Assembly: GCA_040880485.1 (NCBI GenBank)
Contig: JBBDIJ010000009.1
Span: forward strand, 62,001 to 126,000
Length of the DNA stretch: 64,000 nucleotides
Direction: 5' to 3'
Origin: JBBDIJ01 sp040880485
Lineage (GTDB): Bacteria > Bacteroidota > Rhodothermia > Balneolales > Balneolaceae
Under the pieces are notes generated by a model, which saw only the letters and a list, made by a program, of their open reading frames with translations, made no database searches and was not told where the DNA came from. This document shows, one piece after another, positions 18,586-27,117 of the stretch; the first letter of the stretch is position 1; each line of letters begins with the position of its first letter. A program made the position numbers and the translations under genes.

Positions 18586-20856
18586 TTAAAATTGAACTGT
18601 GTAAGAGATGGCCGGAAGAACAGGAAGCAGGTACACTGCATCTCTCTCTACAGGGTTTTCGTCAAAATCATATTGATAGAACCAGATATTTTTCCTCGAA
18701 TAGGCATTAATGACTTGAAATTGCCATTCACCTTCTGCAATTCCAAAGAAGGTTCCGGTTCTTGATACTCCAAGGTCCAGCCGATGATAGGAGGGAAGTC
18801 TTGAAGCATTGAGCCGGTCGACTACAAAAGTTTCCCGAATCTGATCTGCCCAGGGAGCTTCAACAATGCGGGTTCTTCCCGTTGGAGTTGTGTAGGCTTG
18901 TCCCGTAGCATAACTAAATACTGTGCTCAAACGCCATCGATCAGTGAGATCGTAGGAGAGGACGACATTCAGGTCGTGGGTGCGGTCGTGTTTGGGAGGG
19001 TAGTATCGGGCAGAAGGGTTAGCCTCCAGAACAGATTCGTTGAAACCTGGAAATTTTCTTCTTGTAACACCAAATGTATATCCTGCAAATCCTTTCAGGG
19101 CACCAATTCGCCGTTCAAAAAAGATCTCGGAACCGTAGGCAAAACCCTCCCCGTACCGAAAGAGTTGAGGGTAGGCCAGACCAGAGGCATCACTCAAAAA
19201 AGGGTCGAGTTCAAAGAGGTCATTCATGGTTCTGAAATAGACCTCGACATCCAGTCCATAACCGGAGAATGGAATGGATTTGACACCGAATACCCACTGG
19301 TCTCCCCATGCGGGTGGAACTCCCCGGGTCGTAGTAAGCCACATGTCGAATCCGGAAAAGGCTTCATTGGAAATGAGTGTTAAAAACTGATAATACCTTC
19401 CGTATGCCGCCTGTAATCTGAGTTCGCTATAGGGAGAATACTCCACAGATAGCCTGGGTTCAAACCGGAGATACTCACCCGCCTGAAAATGGTTGGCTCT
19501 AAGCCCCGCTTTGATTCGCCACCGGTTGGATGGCTTCCACAGATTCTGAATATAGAGGGCTCCGTATGAGGTACTGATTCTGGAATGAAAAGTCTCCTGG
19601 CCGTCGAATCGATCCCGGAAACGAAGTCCCAGTATACCGGCCCAGATTCCAGCAGAGAGGGTGTTTCCCTCATTGATCAAAAATTCAATATCGGTTTTTG
19701 CCGAGTAGTCCCTGATAGCATTGATTCGCTCAAATGGTGTACCTCCAAGCTCAAAAGAGGGTTCGTTGCGATAGTTGGAAGCCGTAAGCGTTGCTGTTCC
19801 GAAGACCCGGTCCGAATAGATGTGTCTCCAGTTCATACTAACGGTCCGGTTTCCGTAATCCAGTGCGGCCACCGCGTCTTCTGCAAAGGGAACATTGACT
19901 CGATCCTGGCCTGTGTAAAGTGCGAGTGAAATCCTGTCCCGGTCTGAGAGATCAATATTTACCTTACTATTGATATCCACAAAATAGAAGAGATCCGGAA
20001 CGGTTTCCTGCGATCTTCGGAGCAGTGCCAGAAGTGGATCCAGAGTAGATCTTCGAATAGCTAACATCCATGACCCGTATCGATGGGGCCCTTCAATCAT
20101 CGCTCTTGAAGCGAGCATTCCGACACTGGCTGTGCCACTGAACTCATTGCGATTTCCATCTTTGTTATATACGGTGAGGACGGAGCCAAGACGTCCCCCG
20201 AACCGTGCCGGATACCCCCCTTTGTAGAGCCTCACATCCTTTACCGCATCAGGATTGAAAGTAGAGTAGAAACCAAAGAAGTGGGAGGGATTGTACACGG
20301 TGGTTTCGTCCAGCAAAATCAGTGTCTGGTCCGGGCTGCCACCCCGAATATAGAGCCCACTGGAAAAGTCGGAGGCCGCCTTTACACCGGGAAGTAGTTG
20401 AAGAGCACGAAACAGGTCTGGTTCTATGACGGATGGAACCTCACGGATAAATTGGGTTGTCATTTGGGCAACGCCGATATTCCTCTGTTCCCTGAGTTCC
20501 TCTTCGGATAGAACGACGATCTCGTCGAGAGTCATTGTTTCAGGTGCCATATCGATGTTCAATCGAAGTGTTTCTCCTGCTACCAGTACTACTTCCTGTT
20601 CAAAAATGTGGTATCCGATGTAGCTGGCAACAACGCTATATGTACCTGGTGGCAGGTTGGGAATAGAGTAGTAACCGGAGCTATTGGTCGTAGCTCCCCG
20701 ATTAATCTCTCTGAGTCCGACATTGGCACCGATGAGAGTCTCTCCGTTCTGGATGTCGCTAACATAGCCGTTTATTGAAGCGTTTTGAGCCTGGGCTGGC
20801 GGTATAAAAGCAGCCACCAAAACGCCAATGATAAGTAGGTAATAGTATGGCTTCAA
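18586..20856 (-). CDS. TonB-dependent receptor with carboxypeptidase-regulatory-like N-domain
   Basis: 756 residues: signal peptide (1-23, ending AQA), a CarboxypepD_reg-like beta-sandwich (about 25-105, INGYVSDIQNGETLIGANV...), a plug domain (ALQLLPGVKAASDFSSGLYIRGG...DQTLILLDETTVYNPSHFFGF), then a 22-stranded outer-membrane barrel ending in an aromatic residue (SYTVQF). It is the first gene of a three-gene operon with a DUF4249 lipoprotein and a DUF4159 protein. Unlike SusC, no SusD partner follows, so glycan import is not implied. The cargo is unknown. Confidence 0.88.
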   Translation of the reverse strand: MKPYYYLLIIGVLVAAFIPPAQAQNASINGYVSDIQNGETLIGANVGLREINRGATTNSSGYYSIPNLPPGTYSVVASYIGYHIFEQEVVLVAGETLRLNIDMAPETMTLDEIVVLSEEELREQRNIGVAQMTTQFIREVPSVIEPDLFRALQLLPGVKAASDFSSGLYIRGGSPDQTLILLDETTVYNPSHFFGFYSTFNPDAVKDVRLYKGGYPARFGGRLGSVLTVYNKDGNRNEFSGTASVGMLASRAMIEGPHRYGSWMLAIRRSTLDPLLALLRRSQETVPDLFYFVDINSKVNIDLSDRDRISLALYTGQDRVNVPFAEDAVAALDYGNRTVSMNWRHIYSDRVFGTATLTASNYRNEPSFELGGTPFERINAIRDYSAKTDIEFLINEGNTLSAGIWAGILGLRFRDRFDGQETFHSRISTSYGALYIQNLWKPSNRWRIKAGLRANHFQAGEYLRFEPRLSVEYSPYSELRLQAAYGRYYQFLTLISNEAFSGFDMWLTTTRGVPPAWGDQWVFGVKSIPFSGYGLDVEVYFRTMNDLFELDPFLSDASGLAYPQLFRYGEGFAYGSEIFFERRIGALKGFAGYTFGVTRRKFPGFNESVLEANPSARYYPPKHDRTHDLNVVLSYDLTDRWRLSTVFSYATGQAYTTPTGRTRIVEAPWADQIRETFVVDRLNASRLPSYHRLDLGVSRTGTFFGIAEGEWQFQVINAYSRKNIWFYQYDFDENPVERDAVYLLPVLPAISYTVQF

Positions 20857-21078
20857 ATCAGAAGTTTAGGATATGGCTGTTCAGTGGAAGAGCTGCAGAT
20901 CCGCCCGGCTCATAATAAAAATGAGCCCTCCCGGACAACCAGTTACAGCAGGATTGAAGGAGTATCTGGGTTTAAAGTACAAAGGGCATACCAAATAGTA
21001 AAAAGCGTTGTGTGGCTTGTCGGGTTTGAGGATATACCAGGATCCCTTATCTTTCGTTCCAGGTTGGAGGGGGATAAA

Positions 21079-21110
21079 ATTGTTCCCCCCGAATCGAAAA
21101 TTCTTTGACA
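21079..21110 (+). promoter_or_regulatory. possible promoter of ssrA
   Basis: Just before the tmRNA 5' end lie TTG at 21080-21082 and AATTCTTTG at 21100-21108, about 20 bases apart. This resembles the Bacteroidota promoter pattern (TTTG and TAnnTTTG). The placement relative to the RNA start at 21115 is right, but the match is imperfect. Confidence 0.3.
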
Positions 21111-21114
21111 TATT

Positions 21115-21480
21115 GGGGCTGTAATGGATTCGACGGGTTGATCAGACTCGCGGGTTGCATGTCGAGTGTGTCCGACGGATCTCGTAAAACGACCGTCATG
21201 GATTAAAGTAGTTGACAACAATTACTCATACCGTCTCGCTGCGTAAAGCAGCTTGAGACCGTTCCCCCGATTGTCTGTCTGTCGACAGCGGGTCGGAGCG
21301 CCGATTTAGGCAGAATAGCTGTGGTGCGTTCCTGTCGTAATCACAGTAAAAATTGAACAGGATAGCCTGAAGTTGCCTGTCATCCGGCGACGCTTCAGGC
21401 AAAATTCTATAGGATGAATAAACATGTAGATACCTGACGATTTGCCTTCCCGGACCCGGGTTCGACTCCCGGCAGCTCCA
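21115..21480 (+). ncRNA. ssrA: transfer-messenger RNA (tmRNA)
   Basis: One-piece tmRNA of about 366 bases. The 5' end GGGGCTGTAATGGATTCGAC is the universal tmRNA start. It pairs with the 3' acceptor CAGCTCC (21473-21479) over seven base pairs, followed by discriminator A at 21480. The T-arm CCGGGTTCGACTCCCGG precedes it. CCA is not encoded (the next bases are CGA). The tag ORF runs at 21208-21246 and reads VVDNNYSYRLAA followed by TAA (or one residue shorter if GTT is the resume codon), with the usual LAA degradation end. tmRNA rescues stalled ribosomes with SmpB. Confidence 0.96.
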
Positions 21481-21481
21481 C
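21459..21481 (+). repeat. 23-base repeat, copy 1 (tmRNA 3' end, att-like)
   Basis: The last part of the tmRNA T-arm and acceptor is repeated exactly 124 bases downstream (copy 2 at 21583). tmRNA 3' ends are a classical integration target for tyrosine-recombinase elements, so this is the natural attachment core. Confidence 0.75.
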
Positions 21482-21492
21482 GACATTTATAT

Positions 21493-21523
21493 CCCCGTAT
21501 CGTACATCCACTTTACGGGGTTT
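21493..21523 (+). terminator. probable ssrA terminator
   Basis: CCCCGTA (21493-21499) and TACGGGG (21514-21520) form a 7-bp stem around a 14-base loop, followed by TTTCT. It is correctly placed 12 bases after the tmRNA 3' end. Confidence 0.6.
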
Positions 21524-21582
21524 CTACTTATCTACCGATACTACGCATTCAGAAGCTATGGAATTGCGAAGCGGTGCTTCGC

Positions 21583-21605
21583 GGTTCGACTCCCGGCAGC
21601 TCCAC
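21583..21605 (+). repeat. 23-base repeat, copy 2 (displaced tmRNA 3' end, att-like scar)
   Basis: Identical over 23 bases to the tmRNA 3' end, after which the flanks diverge on both sides. It is directly preceded by a perfect 7-bp hairpin (GCGAAGC at 21566-21572, GCTTCGC at 21576-21582). The T-stem cannot form properly here (5' side CGCGG against CCCGG) and no 5' half exists, so it is not a second tmRNA or tRNA. It is best read as a remnant attachment site. Confidence 0.65.
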
Positions 21606-21616
21606 ATTATTTCCTC

Positions 21617-22513
21617 TTACCATAACATCAGCTTCATACAGAATACGCTCCCACCGCTTTTAACAAATTCATCGGTGCTGAATTCATACACGGAAAACCC
21701 GTTTTCCTGAAGTTTTTTGTTTGTCAGGGAAGCTCCCCGCTGGATCAGCACATCATTCCCGTTCGGGCATGTGGCATTTACGGCAAGCTTCCTTTTCGCT
21801 TCAACCTCTGGCGCTTCCAGTACATGTGTATACAGTGAATGGATCAGTTCCAGTCCCTGCTTTGTAAATGCTCCGGGATAGATGAGTACACTCTCCTCAT
21901 CAAGAGCACAAAAACAGGTATCGAGATGGTAAAAGGTTTCATCAATCAGCTCCAGAGCAATAACAGGCACATCAAACATCTTTGAAATCTGCTCATGGGC
22001 TTTAAAATCGGTCCGTATGCCATATCCACCCCAGAGCAGCTTGCGCCCGGTGTGCCAGATCGCATCCCCCATCCCTTCAAATGAGATGCCGGTGGCAGGG
22101 TCAAGATGTAAAACTTCATATCCGTGTTGCCTCAGCCAGGGTTCCAGATGAGCGACTTCATCTTTTCTCTGAGTGGTTCGCATAGTACTCATGAGTACTC
22201 TAAGCTGTCCATCCTCATCGATGTGCGGCAAAGCGTGATTGGAGCAGAACACCATATCGGGCAGTCCCGGCTTACCCTCAATGACTGCCACCTCATATCC
22301 GATATTTTCAAAGCCATCAAATAGCTTTTGCCACTCTCTCCGGGCTTTGAGATTATCGACGTTCCCTATCTGGTTTTCCATGTGCGGATTGATGACGTAC
22401 TCCACGTCAAAGTAGGTGGGCTCCACCATCAATACCTTTTGAGGCAGCGGCATAACCGGCAGTTCCTCTACCGTGAAATCGATCTGGTCGACCGAACTTA
22501 TGATTTTAGCCAT
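21617..22513 (-). CDS. dimethylarginine dimethylaminohydrolase / arginine-deiminase-fold hydrolase
   Basis: 298 residues of the guanidino-group-modifying (pentein) superfamily. Visible active-site elements are Asp86 in LPDMVFCSNHAL, Glu146 in SFEGMGDA, His196 in TFYHLDTCFC and the nucleophilic Cys292 in SGGSVFCMK at the C-terminus. The layout is that of DDAH-like enzymes, which hydrolyse methylarginines or related guanidines to citrulline-type products; the exact substrate is not fixed by sequence. It is not agmatine deiminase (aguB lies 28 kb away, without aguA beside it). The stop lies only 11 bases from the att-like repeat. Confidence 0.8.
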   Translation of the reverse strand: MAKIISSVDQIDFTVEELPVMPLPQKVLMVEPTYFDVEYVINPHMENQIGNVDNLKARREWQKLFDGFENIGYEVAVIEGKPGLPDMVFCSNHALPHIDEDGQLRVLMSTMRTTQRKDEVAHLEPWLRQHGYEVLHLDPATGISFEGMGDAIWHTGRKLLWGGYGIRTDFKAHEQISKMFDVPVIALELIDETFYHLDTCFCALDEESVLIYPGAFTKQGLELIHSLYTHVLEAPEVEAKRKLAVNATCPNGNDVLIQRGASLTNKKLQENGFSVYEFSTDEFVKSGGSVFCMKLMLW

Positions 22514-23050
22514 TTTGTAAGAGTTTATTTGAATGAAAAGTCCAGAGTCTCTTTGGTGTCCCTCTTAACATCAATTACGATAAAATTGCCACAGGTTCTG
22601 GATTCACGTAATAATGCCACCCTTGATCTCTCTTTTTTCCAGAACATGAAGCCCTGCCAATTCATTCAGATAATTTCGGGATGTTTTTCGGCTTACATTC
22701 CCCGGTCGACCAGGATACATTAATATCCACCGGTCAATATGCCTGTGCAAGCTGTCATTCACGATGGGTTCCTCCCAAACCGTTTTTGATAAGAATAGAA
22801 AGCTGTACGTCTTCACTAGAAAAGTCCTTAGATAGGGCGATAAATAGTAATAAAAATTCCATACCAGAGCGCTAAATTTAATTGAATATTATAGTTTCAC
22901 AAATTATTATTTAGTTAATGTATTAATTACAAGATACTTTTATTAGTGATATTCGCATGTAGCCAGTAAATTGATCTGTTTATAGTAAATAAAATGGGAA
23001 AGATAGTTTAACTCCACTCATAAACCCAGGTGTGCTACACATATTAAGAG
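22514..23050. other. intergenic AT-rich stretch
   Basis: About 540 bases. The part from roughly 22830 to 23010 is strikingly AT-rich compared with its neighbours and has no coding pattern. A decayed reading frame may lie at 22607-22862 (next entry). No RNA gene or clear terminator was recognised. Confidence 0.5.
22607..22862 (-). pseudogene. possible remnant of a winged-helix regulator gene
   Basis: On the minus strand, one frame from ATG 22862 reads MEFLLLFIALSKDFSSEDV... and stops at 22755. A second frame continues over the same region and ends with NVSRKTSRNYLNELAGLHVL and EKREIKGG. That end looks like the recognition and wing part of a winged-helix domain. The two pieces would need a frameshift to join. 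It is too short to name; it may also be chance. Confidence 0.25.
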
Positions 23051-23671
23051 TCACTCGTTCTCATAGTTCCATCGATCAAAAAGTTGCTCAAACTCTTGTT
23101 GCTGTCGTTCGTTTAGCCTTCCGGATTCTATCACAGATGAGATCATATTTATTCTCATTTCATCTTCAAAACAACCCATCTGCTCTTCTTCACGGGTCAT
23201 TAACAGAAAAATCTGTACTGTGTCCTTTTTAAGCTGATCGGTATAACCAAGCAGAGCCGGCAGATTGACAAGCGTAGAGAATCGAAGAAACCGTATCTCA
23301 ATATTGCGGGGTCTCAGGGCTACAGACCTGTCCAAATATTCCATTCCATCTCTCAGGTTTGAAAGCCTGGTAAAGGGGTTGAATCCGTGCTTTACCAACA
23401 GAATGGTTAATGAACCGTAGTAGGCTGTAAACAGCGGCTCTTCGTCTCTCAGTTCCGGCATCAGGCACTTTTCGAAATAGCTGATCATCTCCTGTGTCTT
23501 ATGTCGGCTGTCCACAGACTCTTGAAATCCGTTTCGAATAAACTCGATTCTATTTTCTGCCATACGGTTACTGCCTGAGCAGTCTGGGTCAAGATGTGCA
23601 TGCCGGCTAACAGGCGGCTCCACAGCTGAAATTTGGTAGAAGCTCAGTACAAGGTGAATGATGACGAACAT
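23051..23671 (-). CDS. conserved hypothetical protein, helical (TPR-like)
   Basis: Up to 206 residues. The central stretch (GSLTILLVKHGFNPFTRLSN, then LRDGMEYLDRSVALRPRNIE and IRFLRF) resembles a conserved Bacteroidota family of unknown function with TPR-like helices, in which residues after 'NP...K' describe a repeated helix pair. The first ATG gives a short hydrophobic N-terminus (MFVIIHLVLSFYQISA) that may be a signal peptide. The ATG at 23563 (MAENRIEF) would give a cytoplasmic 170-residue form. It is flanked by AT-rich intergenic DNA on both sides and has no operon partners. Confidence 0.6.
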   Translation of the reverse strand: MFVIIHLVLSFYQISAVEPPVSRHAHLDPDCSGSNRMAENRIEFIRNGFQESVDSRHKTQEMISYFEKCLMPELRDEEPLFTAYYGSLTILLVKHGFNPFTRLSNLRDGMEYLDRSVALRPRNIEIRFLRFSTLVNLPALLGYTDQLKKDTVQIFLLMTREEEQMGCFEDEMRINMISSVIESGRLNERQQQEFEQLFDRWNYENE

Positions 23672-23918
23672 ATGTCAGAATATGAAGTTGAATTGATAAT
23701 TATTCTAAAAAACGGATCAGAATTTAATCTTTAGACTAGTAAATTAGTTTATAAAAACGTATCAAAGTTAAGCTTTTTTAATCTTGAAGAGCTTTAATCC
23801 GAGACCGATTTGATTATCTTGAGACAGTTTGTAAATATGGTGTCCACAATGGAGCCAGTCACGTCGCTCAGACTTTAAAACCCCCGGGATTGACAACCCG
23901 GTGCTCAATCTGTTGCAT

Positions 23919-26900
23919 ATGAGAACTGCTGTTTTTCTCTTCGCTTTACTGCAATTGTCAATACCGAATTCGGATGCTCAAAACCTGGGTTCATTTCGCT
24001 TCGCTCAGATCACAACGGAAGACGGCCTCTCCCAAAGTACGATCAACGATATTCTTCAGGACAGCCGGGGCTTCCTCTGGTTTGCTACCGATGACGGGTT
24101 GAACCGTTACGACGGTTACAATTTTGAGGTATATAAGAACATACCGGGAGATACCACTTCCATCTCCAGTAATGTGATTACCGGATTAATAGAAGATTAC
24201 AGCGGAAACCTTTGGATAGCAACTAACGGTGGGGGTCTGAATAAATTTGACAGGGATCATGAGCGTTTTATTCGCTACAGGCATGACCCGAATCAGCCAA
24301 ACTCGCTCTCAAACGATTTTGTGACGGCATTTCACCAGGATTATACCGGTGTTATACTGATCGGTACCCAGGCAGGCCTCAATATCTTTGATCCGTCAGC
24401 AAATCGGTTTATTACGTATCAGGCTGGAGAGGGGAGTGCCACAGAACTTGAACACGATCTTATCACCGATCTTACCAAGGATGCCGTTGGCATGATCTGG
24501 GTTGCGACACAAAATGGTGGTATGTACAAGTTTGACCGGTTTTCTGAAACATTTACCCGATATGGGCCAGGTGATAATTCCGGTCTTGAAGATCCATGGG
24601 TAACCAGACTCTATCTGGATGATGAGAACACATTGTGGGTGGGAACACAATCGGACGGTCTCTATCGTTTCGACCGGGGAACTGAAACCTTTGAGAACTT
24701 TTCCAACGTTTCCGGAGATTCTCAAACGATCAGTAATAACTGGATCTTGTCCATGTATGAGGATGAATATGGCTCTTTCTGGGTCGGTACCCTGAACGGG
24801 CTCAATCTGATGGATCGGAAAACTGGGACGTTTACCAACATCTCCCAGCAGCAACCAGCCTATCTGAGCAATTACTCTATCTCCACTCTGTACGAGGACA
24901 ATTCGGGTGTTTTCTGGATTGGTACCCGGGACGGAGCTCTGAACAAGCTGGTTCGTTCGATGGAGTCCTTTTCGGTTTTTCAACACGATCCCGGTAATCA
25001 GAACAGCCTGAGTGACAACAATGTCTGGGCCATTCTGGAAGATCGGAACGGAGAAGTCTGGATTGGAACCCAGGGTGGTGGTCTGAACCGTTACGATCCC
25101 GAAAATGATGTTATGACCCGGTATCTCCACGACCCGGATGATGAAAGCAGCCTGAGTGACAATTTTGTTAATACTCTTCTGGAAGATCGAAACGGCTATC
25201 TTTGGGTAGGGACTATAAATGGATTAAACCGTCTGGACCCGGAAAGTGGCCAGGTAGTCCGAATGACACATGATCCTGAAAATCCGGAAACGATAAGTGG
25301 AAACCAGATTACATCACTTTTACAGGATCGTCATGGTATTATCTGGATCGGAACTTTGAATAGTGGCCTCAACGGCTATGATCCGGCTAGCGGTGAAATT
25401 AGACGGTTCAAGCACGATCCCTCTGACCCTGAAAGTGTGAGCCATAACAAAGTGTGGTCTCTCTTTGAAGATAGTGCCGGAAATTTCTGGGTCGGTACCC
25501 ACGGATATGGCTTGAACCGTTATGATCGGGTGAACGGTACCTTTATTCACTACAGGTTTAACCCGGGTGTGTCTACTTCCATCAGTAACGACTTTATCAA
25601 CTTCATATACGAAGACCGTCAGGGGCAACTCTGGATCGGAACCATAAACGGCCTGAACAGATACAATCGCATAGAAGAAACTTTTGAACATTATACGACG
25701 GAAGATGGTCTTCCGAACAATGTTATCTACGGTATCGTAGAAGACGACAGAGGCCATCTTTGGCTCAGTACCAACAACGGAATTGCAGACTTTGACCCCG
25801 AATCCGGTTCAGTACGCAGATACGGTATCGGTGACGGTTTGCCGGGAAACGAGTTTCGATTCGGAGCTTACCATAGTGGTAGTGAAGGGCGGATCTATTT
25901 TGGTGGAATTGATGGGGCGGTTGTCTTTGAGGCAGACAGTCTTCGGGATAACCCCTATCTGCCTCCGGTTGTACTCACCAGATTTCAGATTTTTAACAGA
26001 GATGTCGAGATTGGAAATCACTCTTTTCTGAAACGTTCCATAACTGAAACTGAGCGGATAGATCTCGACCATTCGGAATCCGTCATCTCTTTTGAATATT
26101 CGGGGTTACACTATGCCTCCCCAAAGCATAATGAGTATGCATTTATGCTGGAGGGGTTTGATGATGGCTGGCAATATGTTGGAAGCAGGCGCTTTACCTC
26201 TTATACAAACCTTCAACCCGGTAACTACCGATTTCGGGTAAAAGCATCCAATAAAGATGGGCTTTGGAACGAAGAGGGGACCTATGTTGATCTCAGAATT
26301 TCGCCACCTTTCTGGCAGACCTGGTGGGCCTATTCTCTCTACTTCTTTATGTTTTCAGGTGTGATGGTCGGGTTCATACAGTATCGGGTGGGTCGTGAAC
26401 GTTGGAAAAAGAAGCGCATCGAGGAGTTGAACACCCGTCTTGAGAGAGAAGTCAATCTGAGGACTAATCAGCTGGCAGAGGAGAAAGCGAAAGGCGATCA
26501 ACTGTTGCGGAACATTCTTCCCGAGGACGTCGCCCGTGAACTGATAGAAAATGGGAAGGCGCAGCCCAGACGATACGAAGAGGTAACAGTTATTTTTACC
26601 GATTTCAAGAATTTCACCGAAACCGCTTCAAGCATGTCGGCTGGCCGGCTTTTGATGGAGCTGAACGAAGTCTTTGAGGCCTTCGATCTTATCATGGAAA
26701 AACAGGGAGTAGAGAAGATCAAGACGATTGGAGACTCCTATATGGCAGTAGCCGGCGCACCGATTAAACATTCAGATCATGCAGTAAGGGCTGTGAGAGC
26801 CTGTTTGGAGATGATTCGTTATCTGGAAGAGAGAAATATGAACGCGTCAGTCAAATGGGATATGAGGGTAGGGGTTCACTCCGGAAGCGTTATTGCAGGG

Positions 26901-27116
26901 GTTGTGGGGAAAAACAAATTCACCTATGATATTTGGGGAGATACGGTCATCATTGCCAACCGAATGGAAATTGCAGGCGAACCTGGAAGGGTGAATGTCT
27001 CTGCCATGACCCGCGATCTGGTACGCGATCACTTCGAATCTGAATATCGCGGAAAGCATCCTGCAGAGGGAAAAGGAAACCTCGATATGTATTTCATTAA
27101 TGGTGAGGTGAGATAA
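23919..27116 (+). CDS. double beta-propeller (Reg_prop) sensor fused to class III adenylate cyclase
   Basis: 1065 residues from the chosen ATG (a GTG lies 6 codons upstream). Order: signal peptide (to AQN, about 22); about 14 Reg_prop repeats of the type WIGTxxGLNRYD (about 40-690), enough for two seven-bladed propellers; a Y_Y_Y domain (about 720-795); one transmembrane helix (about 801-823); a coiled coil (about 828-865); and a class III nucleotide cyclase domain (about 885-1060). The metal Asp residues are D895 (FTDFKNFT) and D939 (TIGDSYMA). K935 and D1004 are the adenine-type specificity pair, so cAMP is the predicted product. R1015 is present but the usual transition-state Asn is Ile1011 (DIWGDTVIIANR). 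In the related Bacteroidota sensors the output is a histidine kinase; here it would be cAMP. Periplasmic ligand unknown. Confidence 0.9.
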   Translation: MRTAVFLFALLQLSIPNSDAQNLGSFRFAQITTEDGLSQSTINDILQDSRGFLWFATDDGLNRYDGYNFEVYKNIPGDTTSISSNVITGLIEDYSGNLWIATNGGGLNKFDRDHERFIRYRHDPNQPNSLSNDFVTAFHQDYTGVILIGTQAGLNIFDPSANRFITYQAGEGSATELEHDLITDLTKDAVGMIWVATQNGGMYKFDRFSETFTRYGPGDNSGLEDPWVTRLYLDDENTLWVGTQSDGLYRFDRGTETFENFSNVSGDSQTISNNWILSMYEDEYGSFWVGTLNGLNLMDRKTGTFTNISQQQPAYLSNYSISTLYEDNSGVFWIGTRDGALNKLVRSMESFSVFQHDPGNQNSLSDNNVWAILEDRNGEVWIGTQGGGLNRYDPENDVMTRYLHDPDDESSLSDNFVNTLLEDRNGYLWVGTINGLNRLDPESGQVVRMTHDPENPETISGNQITSLLQDRHGIIWIGTLNSGLNGYDPASGEIRRFKHDPSDPESVSHNKVWSLFEDSAGNFWVGTHGYGLNRYDRVNGTFIHYRFNPGVSTSISNDFINFIYEDRQGQLWIGTINGLNRYNRIEETFEHYTTEDGLPNNVIYGIVEDDRGHLWLSTNNGIADFDPESGSVRRYGIGDGLPGNEFRFGAYHSGSEGRIYFGGIDGAVVFEADSLRDNPYLPPVVLTRFQIFNRDVEIGNHSFLKRSITETERIDLDHSESVISFEYSGLHYASPKHNEYAFMLEGFDDGWQYVGSRRFTSYTNLQPGNYRFRVKASNKDGLWNEEGTYVDLRISPPFWQTWWAYSLYFFMFSGVMVGFIQYRVGRERWKKKRIEELNTRLEREVNLRTNQLAEEKAKGDQLLRNILPEDVARELIENGKAQPRRYEEVTVIFTDFKNFTETASSMSAGRLLMELNEVFEAFDLIMEKQGVEKIKTIGDSYMAVAGAPIKHSDHAVRAVRACLEMIRYLEERNMNASVKWDMRVGVHSGSVIAGVVGKNKFTYDIWGDTVIIANRMEIAGEPGRVNVSAMTRDLVRDHFESEYRGKHPAEGKGNLDMYFINGEVR

Positions 27117-27117
27117 T

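Noticed and set aside
21536..21606. Second tRNA or tmRNA after ssrA
   Set aside because: Only the 3' end is present. The T-stem is mismatched and no 5' acceptor or D-arm precedes it.
21617..22513. Agmatine deiminase (aguA) to match aguB
   Set aside because: The active-site motifs fit dimethylargininase-like enzymes, and the C-terminal GGSVFCM differs from the agmatine deiminase GGGNIHC pattern.
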